Shown: piece by piece, positions 57,344 through 64,000 of the stretch | Position numbering within the stretch: position 1 is the stretch's first letter | Layout of the letters: the number at the start of each line of letters is the position of its first letter | Assembly: GCA_017546145.1 (NCBI GenBank) | Contig: JAFYXN010000005.1 | Coordinates: 1-64,000 of the forward strand | Direction of reading: 5' to 3' | Origin: Clostridia bacterium | GTDB lineage: Bacteria > Bacillota > Clostridia > Monoglobales > Monoglobaceae | DNA length: 64,000 nucleotides | The notes under the pieces: model-generated | The model's input: only the letters and a program-made list of their open reading frames with translations | Databases searched by the model: none | Told to the model about the DNA's origin: nothing | Made by a program: the position numbers and the translations under genes

Positions 57344-58444
57344 TTAAATCTTACTCCACTCATCATCCATAAACCACTTTTTAAACTCATCGGCAGAAAT
57401 CTCACCATTTCTGTATGCGGTGAGTTTTTCTTTTGCATTGATTTTCCAGACTTCAAATTCTGTTTTAAGAAGCGGATTACGGCTAACTCTTGTAGCGTAT
57501 CGTTTGCGAGCAGCATAAAAATCCGCTTCAATACCCGGTTGTTTATTTTTATAAGTATTAAGAGCGCCGATGACAGAACACTTATCTTTAAATCCGGGCA
57601 TTGTTCTGTCACAGTAAAGAGAATCAACTCTGCCTTTAGGGATGAAAGGCGTATTGCAATTCTTACACATTTTAAATGGTAGATTGTTTTCCAGACTGGA
57701 ACTAAAATCGTAATACATCATCTGTTCGGTTGTGCAGAGAGATATAGAATATGCGATGCTCTCTTCATCTGTTTTTTGAGAAACAAAAAACTTGGAGTCA
57801 ACGGCCTCGCCTAAGTCGACGCTAAGACGAACCGGAAAATCCATATCAAAGAAATGAATTCTTCTGTTTACATCAAGCCATGCTAAGCGGTCAAGTCCTG
57901 TTGCGGTTGCAGGAGAATTACATATATCAGAAATATCACTTTTTATCATATTTATGGATAAATCAAATTCATCCAATAAAAGTTCAACTGCAGTGTTCCA
58001 TAAAAGAATACATTCTTTAAATTGTACAGAAACTTCTTTTTTAATTCTTGTAAATTGATTTGTAAAGTTTGTTATTGTGTTTTTATCAAAGCTATTTATG
58101 AAGTCCATGCAATCGCTTAAAGAGTAACGAGGATGTGTCGCTTTAATAGTAGTTATAAGTTTATAGGAAATTTCGTGAAGGTAAATACAATAATCATCTA
58201 TCTTAAATAATGCTTGTTCATATGCTTTAAAATTATTCTCGGTTTCATTATCAAGATAGGAGATATAAGATTTAATCAAATCACTATAAAGCTCCTTAAC
58301 ATATTCTTTGCTATAACTGATAGCAGTAATAAGATGTTGGCCAAGAGGAAATTCAGCGCCAAGATAGTTTGGATGAATAAAGTTGTCGCTGAATTTACAT
58401 TGCAACATATTACCTTTTTTATATATAGCATCAAAAATATGCAT
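57344..58444 (-). CDS. DUF6076-like protein with zinc-ribbon motif
   Basis: The ATG at 58444 follows GAGGGGGC on the minus strand; an earlier start at 58495 would overlap the promoter. The product has about 366 residues. It is helical and ends with CKNCNTPFIPKGRVDSLYC, a CxxC...C motif, followed by a basic tail (ARKRYATRVSRNPLLKTE). Proteins like this (DUF6076) occur beside integrases of Firmicutes elements; no function is known. It is transcribed divergently from xis-int out of overlapping promoters, which suggests it is made when excision is off. Confidence 0.65.
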   Translation of the reverse strand: MHIFDAIYKKGNMLQCKFSDNFIHPNYLGAEFPLGQHLITAISYSKEYVKELYSDLIKSYISYLDNETENNFKAYEQALFKIDDYCIYLHEISYKLITTIKATHPRYSLSDCMDFINSFDKNTITNFTNQFTRIKKEVSVQFKECILLWNTAVELLLDEFDLSINMIKSDISDICNSPATATGLDRLAWLDVNRRIHFFDMDFPVRLSVDLGEAVDSKFFVSQKTDEESIAYSISLCTTEQMMYYDFSSSLENNLPFKMCKNCNTPFIPKGRVDSLYCDRTMPGFKDKCSVIGALNTYKNKQPGIEADFYAARKRYATRVSRNPLLKTEFEVWKINAKEKLTAYRNGEISADEFKKWFMDDEWSKI

Positions 58445-58486
58445 TTTGATAGCCCCCTCGCGTGAAAAAGAAATATTTTCAAAAAT

Positions 58487-58530
58487 ATTATACACAAACT
58501 ATTGACAAAAGTCAAGACCTATGCTATTAT
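58487..58530. promoter_or_regulatory. Interlocked divergent promoters of xis-int and the DUF6076 gene
   Basis: Forward: TTGACA 58502-58507, 17 bp, TATTAT 58525-58530, towards xis. Reverse: TTGACT 58515-58510, 17 bp, TATAAT 58492-58487, towards DUF6076. The two -35 boxes form the inverted pair TTGAC-aaaa-GTCAA, so polymerase cannot occupy both promoters at once. Confidence 0.75.
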
Positions 58531-58589
58531 GTGTGCATAAGAGGTAATAAAATACGCATTATACACTTAAATTCAAGGAGGCGAAAGAT

Positions 58590-58811
58590 ATGTTAAATCA
58601 AACAAACAGACCAAAAAGCTACAACAAATTATTAAGCACATATCCAGAAGTTATGAATATAGAACAATTATGCGAAGCACTTGGCGGCATCAGCACAAGA
58701 ACCGGATATAAGCTTTTGAAGGAAGGAACAATTAAAAGCATTAAAGTAGGGAGAGAATACAGGATTGTAAAATCATATGTAACCGATTTTCTACTTGGCA
58801 AGGCACAATAG
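58590..58811 (+). CDS. Excisionase-like DNA-binding protein
   Basis: The 73-residue protein follows AGGAGGCG. It has a single helix-turn-helix of the HTH_17 type: MNIEQLCEALGGISTRTGY, then KLLKEGTIKSIKVGREYRI and a final VTDFLLGK. It lies before the integrase on the same strand and is the natural directionality factor. Some similar proteins only regulate. Confidence 0.85.
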   Translation: MLNQTNRPKSYNKLLSTYPEVMNIEQLCEALGGISTRTGYKLLKEGTIKSIKVGREYRIVKSYVTDFLLGKAQ

Positions 58812-58908
58812 AGGAACACATTTTATTGACGGAAAACACCTGAACATGATATAACTAAAACAATGGTAGGTGTTTAATCTGTTCCGGGATAGGAGGTATG
58901 AAAAGTCA

Positions 58909-60204
58909 ATGATAAAAAACGGAATAGAAGTTAAACCATATGTTCGTGAAAAGAAAGGACTTTATTATGTAGTGTTAGTATACAAAAACGCTGCAGGAAA
59001 AAGACGCGATAAAAGTTTTCCAACTAAATTATCGGTTAAGGGCAACAAGAAAAAGGCAGAGGCGATGGCAAAGGAGATTCTTGAAAATTTCGAGATTCCA
59101 TTAGAGGATTTGTATCTTCAGGATTTGACCGAGCGGAAAACTGGCAATAAATCACTGAAGACCTGTTCTGTTATACCGCCGGAGCTACTTGAAAAAGTGT
59201 CATTATCAGACTTGACCAAAGAACAAGTATCTAATATGCTGTTTGCCGATTATATGGTAAAATATTTACCTATAGTAAGGATGCGACAAATTGAGGAAAG
59301 TACATACTCGGGATATGCCGGGAATGTAAGGAATCCGATAGGGCCGTATTTTCGTGAAAAAAAGATAACTCTCGGCAACCTTACAGCGGATGATATTCAG
59401 GATTTCTATGATGTTCAGCTTCAAAGAGTAAAAGGCAGTACGGTGAATCATTATCACGCAATTATACGACTTGCTTTATGCTATGCAAGAAAAAAGGGAT
59501 ACATTAAAGAAAATCCCATTGAAGAAGTAGAAAAACCGGAAATAGAGCACTATGTTGCAAAGGTTTTAAACGCATCCGAACTTAATAAGGCTATTGAAAT
59601 AACAAAAGGTACAAAGTTAGAGTTTCCGGTTATTTTTGCCGGTGTGTATGGATTGCGTAGAAGTGAAATTGTGGGACTTCGGTGGTCATCAATTGATTTT
59701 GATAATGATATTGTTTTCATTAATCATAAAGTTGTAACACCGGAAGTTGACGGAGTGGTAAAAATTATCGCTAAAGACAAAGGTAAATCAGATGCAAGTA
59801 ATCGAGCATTGCCTTTGGATAAAGACACAAAGGCACGATTGTTAGCTCATAAAGAAAAGCAGGAAATGTATCTAAAGAAATTTAAGAGTTCGTATTCGAA
59901 AAAATGGCTTGACTATGTGATGGTAGATGAATTAGGAGATTTAATTTTGCCTAATTACATAACAGCGACTTTCAATCGTATGGTTGACAAAAAAGGATTG
60001 AAGGATGTACGATTTCACGATTTAAGACATACCTGTGCGTCGCTTTTGTTAAACCACGGAAAACTTAACGGAGTTGGCATGAAGGATATTCAGGTATGGC
60101 TCGGTCATAGTGACTTTGCAACTACTGCTAACATTTATTCACATGTTGACGCAAGCTCTAAACAAGCATCAATGGAAACAATTTCGGGATTAGTTAATAT
60201 ATAA
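58909..60204 (+). CDS. Tyrosine integrase of the element
   Basis: The 431-residue product starts 12 bp after AGGAGGT; an earlier in-frame ATG at 58870 overlaps the leader. It has an arm-binding domain (residues about 1-60, KPYVREKKGLYYVVLVYKN), a SAM-like core-binding domain (about 115-210) and a catalytic domain with Arg in YGLRRSEIVGLRW (about 250), HDLRHTCASLL (about 370), GHSDF and Tyr in ANIYSHV (about 408). All catalytic residues are present, so it should be active. It lies directly beside the replacement tRNA and attR. Confidence 0.93.
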   Translation: MIKNGIEVKPYVREKKGLYYVVLVYKNAAGKRRDKSFPTKLSVKGNKKKAEAMAKEILENFEIPLEDLYLQDLTERKTGNKSLKTCSVIPPELLEKVSLSDLTKEQVSNMLFADYMVKYLPIVRMRQIEESTYSGYAGNVRNPIGPYFREKKITLGNLTADDIQDFYDVQLQRVKGSTVNHYHAIIRLALCYARKKGYIKENPIEEVEKPEIEHYVAKVLNASELNKAIEITKGTKLEFPVIFAGVYGLRRSEIVGLRWSSIDFDNDIVFINHKVVTPEVDGVVKIIAKDKGKSDASNRALPLDKDTKARLLAHKEKQEMYLKKFKSSYSKKWLDYVMVDELGDLILPNYITATFNRMVDKKGLKDVRFHDLRHTCASLLLNHGKLNGVGMKDIQVWLGHSDFATTANIYSHVDASSKQASMETISGLVNI

Positions 60205-60238
60205 AAAACCGATGCAAAGTTTATACTTTACACCGGCG

Positions 60239-60330
60239 TGGCGGAGAGAGAGGGATTCGAACCCTCGAACGGGTATTAGCCGTTACACGATTTCCAATCG
60301 TGCGCCTTAGGCCAGCTCAGCCATCTCTCC
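60239..60330 (-). tRNA. tRNA-Ser(GGA), intact, carried by the element
   Basis: The 92-nt minus-strand gene has an acceptor stem GGAGAGA/TCTCTCC, an anticodon stem CACGA/TCGTG around TTGGAAA (anticodon GGA), a class II variable arm (AACGG/CCGTT), a T stem GAGGG/CCCTC, discriminator G and encoded CCA. It lies inside the element between the integrase and attR. Its anticodon stem differs from that of the disrupted target (CAGCA/TGCTG), so it should not be cut by the integrase. A TTGACA box at 60434-60429 on the minus strand is a possible promoter. Confidence 0.93.
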
Positions 60331-60358
60331 CAATATATTAACAGTTCGGAAAAATTGA

Positions 60359-60377
60359 GAAAGTTTTTGGGAACTTT
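60359..60377 (+). repeat. Right integrase arm-type repeat
   Basis: This is the same 19 bp as 2276-2294, followed by CTTTGGGAA, a second half-copy. It lies about 93 bp inside the attR core. Confidence 0.7.
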
Positions 60378-60469
60378 CTTTGGGAACTGCTAAAATTTGC
60401 AATATTAAATTTTAATAAAAACCAGTAATGTCAAGGGTTTAAGCTATATATCTATATATTAAATCAAAC

Positions 60470-60480
60470 GCATTTCCAAT
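60470..60480. other. attR core (11 bp)
   Basis: The sequence gcatttccaat is identical to 2098-2108. To its right lies the tRNA 5' half and to its left the element sequence ttaaatcaaac. Confidence 0.82.
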
Positions 60481-60512
60481 GCTGCGCCTTAAACCATCTC
60501 GACCACCTCTCC
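60481..60512 (-). pseudogene. tRNA-Ser(GGA) 5' half
   Basis: The minus strand reads GGAGAGGTGGTCGAGATGG, then TTTAAGGCGCAGC, running into the core at 60480. This is the acceptor strand, D arm and 5' side of the anticodon stem. It pairs fully with the half at 2049-2108. As the promoter-proximal half it may still be transcribed into the element. Confidence 0.85.
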
Positions 60513-60606
60513 AAGACCAAATAATTATACTATAAAAGATTTAAAAAATCAAGTAGTTATTTAAAAATTTATATAAATTTAATTTATACGGAAACCCTGG
60601 ACAATC

Positions 60607-60635
60607 TTGACAAAAGCTGCCTTGTGTGTGATAAT
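60607..60635 (+). promoter_or_regulatory. Promoter of the AI-2E transporter gene
   Basis: TTGACA (60607-60612), 17 bp and GATAAT (60630-60635) lie 39 bp before the ATG at 60675. Confidence 0.65.
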
Positions 60636-60674
60636 ATAAGCAATACAGAGTGCGTGCAAAAGAAGGTGGCAGGG

Positions 60675-61757
60675 ATGAGCGAAAGAGTTGAAAAACGAAG
60701 GGAATTTATTATAAACACTGTGTACATTGCAATTGTAGCAGCGCTTGTTTTTGTGTGCTTTAAATATGTTGCAAAGTGGATTATGCCGTTTATAATAGGC
60801 TTTGCGATTGCTTTTGCAGCAAGACCTGCGGTTTCTGCTGTGCATAAGGTGACAAGGCTTAACCGCAAAATAAGCGCGTTTTTGGTGATTATTTTTGAAT
60901 ACGTTTTGATGATTTTTCTTATATGGGTGCTTGGCTCTAAAATCTTCGGGTCGCTTAAAGACCTTTTTACCAAGCTTCCGGGGTACTATGACAAAAGTAT
61001 TTTGCCGTTTATAAGCTCTATTGCGGCTTATATTGAAGGCGTTGCGGCAAGGATTTCACCTGAAACACTTGAACAGATTTATTCCATGCTTGAAAGCGCA
61101 GCTGACAGCTTGCGCAAGTTTGTGCTTGAATTTTCGTCAGGTATGCTTTCGGGACTTGGAAATATGACAAAATCAATACCGTTTTTCCTTATTTCACTTG
61201 TATTTACAATTCTGGCCTCAATCTTTATTGCGATGGACTACCACAGAATAATAGATTTTATAAAAAAACAGCTGCCGCCAAAGGTGTCGGTATTTTTGAG
61301 CGACGCAAAGCAACAGATTGGCAAAACGGTGGTTCGGTATCTGCGTGCTTATCTGATAATATTTCTGCTTACCTTTGCTGAGCTTTCAATCGGATTTTCT
61401 GTTCTTGGTATTGAAAATGCTGTCGGACTTGCAGCAATAATTGCTGTGGCGGACGTTCTTCCTGTTATAGGCACAGGCGGAGTACTTATCCCGTGGGCAA
61501 TCTGGGCGCTTGTTACGCAGAATTACTTCCTTGCAGCAGGACTTGTAGTCCTTTATGCGGTGGTTTTGGTTGTAAGAAACTTTGCCGAACCAAAGATTGT
61601 AGGCGACCAGCTTGGTTTAAATCCGGTTGTTACGTTGATTGTAATTTATGTGGGTTATAGGATTATGGGCGTTGCCGGAATGATTTTACTTCCTATTATA
61701 ACAACTATATTGGTGGGACTTCACAAGGCGGGGAAGTTGAAACTTTGGAAGGATTAA
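60675..61757 (+). CDS. AI-2E family membrane transporter
   Basis: The start at 60675 is taken because it follows AGGTGGCAGGG; an in-frame ATG at 60624 falls in the promoter. The 360-residue protein has about eight membrane helices (from VYIAIVAALVFVCF), a long middle loop with RISPETLEQIYSMLE and the family-typical LPVIGTGGVLIPWAIWAL near residue 280. The family (YtvI/YdiK/TqsA) exports small molecules or ions. Substrates for clostridial members are unknown. It is a chromosomal gene outside the element. Confidence 0.87.
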   Translation: MSERVEKRREFIINTVYIAIVAALVFVCFKYVAKWIMPFIIGFAIAFAARPAVSAVHKVTRLNRKISAFLVIIFEYVLMIFLIWVLGSKIFGSLKDLFTKLPGYYDKSILPFISSIAAYIEGVAARISPETLEQIYSMLESAADSLRKFVLEFSSGMLSGLGNMTKSIPFFLISLVFTILASIFIAMDYHRIIDFIKKQLPPKVSVFLSDAKQQIGKTVVRYLRAYLIIFLLTFAELSIGFSVLGIENAVGLAAIIAVADVLPVIGTGGVLIPWAIWALVTQNYFLAAGLVVLYAVVLVVRNFAEPKIVGDQLGLNPVVTLIVIYVGYRIMGVAGMILLPIITTILVGLHKAGKLKLWKD

Positions 61758-61771
61758 ATTTAATATAAAAG

Positions 61772-61803
61772 AAATAGAGCTGATGCAAATCAGCTCTATT
61801 TCT
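61772..61803. terminator. Terminator of the AI-2E gene
   Basis: A perfect 13-bp stem, aaatagagctgat/atcagctctattt, has a GCAA loop (61772-61801). Confidence 0.82.
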
Positions 61804-62285
61804 TATGTTAAGGGGACTGGTGCGGTGATTGCTATCAGAATATTACTTAAGGGTTTTTAAAGACCTTCAAAGTTGGGCTTAATAAAATCGCCTTATGCAT
61901 GGCGATTGGTGGGTGTTTCGAAAATTGTTGAGGACATCGAAAATCGGTGGTGCAATCAGTTTCCGCTGCAGGCACCACCGATTTAATGAGGCACTTAATA
62001 AGTTTAAGTATCCGAATGTTCGATACCGCAGACAATTCGAGTATTACAGCCACCTGAGCCGCGAATCGGCGCGGCAGGGGGCACTGGGGGTCTTGCTGCA
62101 GAGACCCCCGGTAAATAAAAATATGTTTTGAAAAGTGTTTAATTGATAAAGTAATTTTTTATAGGCGGGCTCCGCCCCCTATGACCCCCATATCCGCCGC
62201 TCAAAGGCTTGACAGATGTAACTGCTCTGATTTTTTCATTACGCCAACGCTCGGATACTCAATATATATTGAGTGCCTCGCTAAA
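61804..62285. other. Gene-free region rich in hairpins
   Basis: No convincing gene. There is a 12-bp stem aatcggtggtgc/gcaccaccgatt (61942-61983), an 8-bp stem gggggtct/agaccccc (62086-62109), a ggcgggctccgcc stretch near 62164 and an 18-bp palindrome actcaatatatattgagt (62257-62274). These may be small repeat elements common in such genomes. Confidence 0.45.
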
Positions 62286-62324
62286 AACAACGGACTGCAA
62301 GGGAACTGATGTCCGTTGTTTTTT
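62286..62324. terminator. Bidirectional terminator
   Basis: A 10-bp stem, aacaacggac/gtccgttgtt (62286-62295 with 62311-62320), has T tracts on both strands. It can end the minus-strand RHH gene. Confidence 0.7.
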
Positions 62325-62419
62325 GACTAATTCAAAAATCATTGCAAACATCTGTATCGCACCTTTTCGATGGCGGTTTTTGTCAGGGTATTCCTTAGGG
62401 GTCTTAATTATTTTAGTTT

Positions 62420-62605
62420 TTACTTATTTTTAATAGTCATTTCCTGTCTTTTGAAAAAATCTTCAATTATGTTCACAATAATACTGTTAAAGCTTGTATC
62501 GTATTTTTTTGATAAAAGAATCACTTTGTTTGCTAATTCGTCGGAGATATATAGTGACTTATATCCTGATTTTGTTTTTTTGGTGGGTTTAAAATTTAAT
62601 GGCAT
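62420..62605 (-). CDS. Small ribbon-helix-helix-like protein
   Basis: The 61-residue protein is preceded by GGGGG 8 bp before the ATG. After a basic N tail (NFKPTKKTKSGY) comes the ribbon KSLYISDELANKVILLSKK and a second helix, SFNSIIVNIIEDFFK, the usual layout of Arc/CopG repressors. It is monocistronic. Target genes are unknown. Confidence 0.6.
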   Translation of the reverse strand: MPLNFKPTKKTKSGYKSLYISDELANKVILLSKKYDTSFNSIIVNIIEDFFKRQEMTIKNK

Positions 62606-62885
62606 AATTAGTCCCCCTTTTTTAGTTTATTTGTAGATTATACAGCATTTTCTTATTTAATCGGTTGTAAAAGTGAGACAAATTAAATTTTGTTACACTT
62701 TATGTTGCTAAACGAGCACAAAAGGGGCAGAAATTTTTTGCTCTTTTTGTGTTTTTAAAGCACTTTGCTCTTTAAACATAATTTTTTTGCCAAAAAGAAG
62801 GGAAATTCAAATTTTTGTCGAATATAAAAAGGAGACTCCTTTTTTAGGAAAACGTCTTAAAACATAAAAAAAGAGGTAAATAGCT

Positions 62886-64000
62886 ATGGCTAATGAAAAA
62901 CGCGAGGAATTTTTTGACGCGTCAAAGCTGAATATAATTCCCGTTGAGATTGAAAAGGAAATGCGTAAGTCATATCTTGACTATGCAATGTCCGTTATTG
63001 TGGGTCGTGCTCTGCCTGATGTCCGCGATGGTCTTAAGCCTGTTCACCGCCGTATTCTTTATGCGATGTACGAGGACAACCTGACTCCGGACAGAGAATA
63101 CCGCAAGAGTGCGACAACCGTAGGTAATGTGCTTGGCAGATACCATCCGCACGGTGACGCAGCCGTATATGATGCAATGGTTCGTATGGCGCAGGACTTC
63201 TCTATGAGATACCCAACCGTTGACGGTCACGGTAACTTTGGTTCTGTGGACGGTGACCCGCCTGCAGCTTACCGTTATACCGAGGCAAGAATGTCAAAGA
63301 TGGCAATGCGTATGCTGACCGACATCGAAAAAGAGACGGTTGACTTTATGCCAAACTTCGACGAAAGCCGAAAAGAGCCTGCGGTTCTTCCTTCGCGTTT
63401 TCCGCATCTTTTGGTAAACGGCTCAAACGGTATTGCGGTTGGTATGGCGACAAACATTCCGCCACACAACCTGACCGAGGTTATTGATGGTATTATTGCC
63501 GTTATCGACAATCCTGAAATCACCATTGACGAGCTGATGGAATATATCAAAGGCCCCGACTTCCCGACGGGTGCGCAGATTATGGGTACAGCAGGTATCC
63601 GTGCGGCATATCACACAGGACGCGGCAAGCTGCGCATTCGCTCCAAGGCAGAAATTGAGGAAACCAAGGAGGGCCGCCAGCGGATTATTGTTACCGAAAT
63701 TCCGTATATGGTAAACAAGGCAAGACTTATCGAAAAGATTGCCGAGCTTGTCCACGACAAACGAATTGAAGGCATATCCGACCTGCGCGACGAGTCAGAC
63801 CGTGACGGTATGCGCATAGTAATCGAGGTTAAGCGTGATGCAAATGCCACAATTGTTCTTAACCAGCTTTACAAATACACACAGCTTGAGGATACCTTCA
63901 GTGTAATCACTCTTGCTCTTGTAAATCAGGTAGAGCCAAAGGTTCTTAACCTCCGCGAGGTGCTTGACCACTACATTGACTTCCAGAAGGATGTTATTGT
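62886..64000 (+). CDS. gyrA: DNA gyrase subunit A, 5' part
   Basis: The gene starts at 62886 after AAGAGGT and runs off the right edge, giving 371 residues. The N-terminal pattern ([40 protein letters not shown]) and the active-site Tyr in [10 protein letters not shown] are those of GyrA. The quinolone-determining region reads [18 protein letters not shown], with Ala at the position of E. coli Ser83. The breakage-reunion domain and tower start are present; the C-terminal wrapping domain lies beyond the window. ParC is a less likely reading. Confidence 0.93.
   Translation, partial: MANEKREEFFDASKLNIIPVEIEKEMRKSYLDYAMSVIVGRALPDVRDGLKPVHRRILYAMYEDNLTPDREYRKSATTVGNVLGRYHPHGDAAVYDAMVRMAQDFSMRYPTVDGHGNFGSVDGDPPAAYRYTEARMSKMAMRMLTDIEKETVDFMPNFDESRKEPAVLPSRFPHLLVNGSNGIAVGMATNIPPHNLTEVIDGIIAVIDNPEITIDELMEYIKGPDFPTGAQIMGTAGIRAAYHTGRGKLRIRSKAEIEETKEGRQRIIVTEIPYMVNKARLIEKIAELVHDKRIEGISDLRDESDRDGMRIVIEVKRDANATIVLNQLYKYTQLEDTFSVITLALVNQVEPKVLNLREVLDHYIDFQKDVI

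Noticed and set aside
61895-62131. A 78-codon plus-strand frame in the hairpin-rich gap
   Set aside because: It runs across inverted repeats, lacks a ribosome site and reads like random low-complexity sequence.

Overview
The window comes from the chromosome of a low-GC, Gram-positive anaerobe of the class Clostridia. The evidence is AGGAGG-type ribosome sites, consensus TTGACA-N17-TATAAT promoters, SLH-anchored surface proteins, copper-amine-oxidase-N-like domains and Firmicutes-type LplB/YtcP sugar ABC transporters. I would not name a genus from sequence alone. The right edge is ordinary chromosome: an AI-2E-type permease, a small ribbon-helix-helix gene and the 5' part of gyrA.

Most of the window (about 2098-60480, 58.4 kb) looks like one integrative element inserted into the anticodon loop of a tRNA-Ser(GGA) gene. 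The 3' half of that tRNA is stranded at 2049-2108 and the 5' half at 60481-60512. Joined, they give a foldable 92-nt tRNA-Ser. An 11-bp core (gcatttccaat) is repeated at both junctions, and a 19-bp perfect repeat (probable integrase arm sites) lies just inside each end. Excisionase and tyrosine integrase genes sit at the right end. Between the integrase and the junction the element carries its own complete tRNA-Ser(GGA), which would replace the gene it destroys. The left end (2.3-7.3 kb) carries a replication module whose initiator gene contains a lambda-O-like origin: eight 15-bp iterons followed by an AT-rich stretch. The cut-off end of a second copy of this initiator gene and origin lies at the left edge of the window, outside the element.

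Inside the element, 7.3-15.6 kb is a defence and toxin-antitoxin region: an AbiE-like nucleotidyltransferase pair, a GHKL ATPase plus STAS-like pair, a degenerate N6-methylase/HsdS fusion overlapping a TIR gene, a TIGR02391-family gene broken by a stop codon, and decayed gene pieces.

From 15.7 to 57.2 kb is a glycan-use locus. GH2, two tandem GH10-like, GH1 and relic GH13 genes act on sugars. An UlaG-like hydrolase, an esterase, an SDR, an enolase-superfamily dehydratase, a PfkB kinase and a KDPG-type aldolase would turn sugar acids into central metabolites. A divergent AraC regulator, two permeases and a large solute-binding lipoprotein handle sensing and uptake. Very large secreted beta-helix, LamG and SLH proteins would form a cell-surface degradation or binding layer. 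A creatinase-fold protein, an ASRT-family protein, a creatininase-family hydrolase, a DUF4432 protein and a Gfo/Idh/MocA oxidoreductase complete the locus. I see no relaxase, coupling protein or type IV secretion gene, so how the element moves between cells is unclear.
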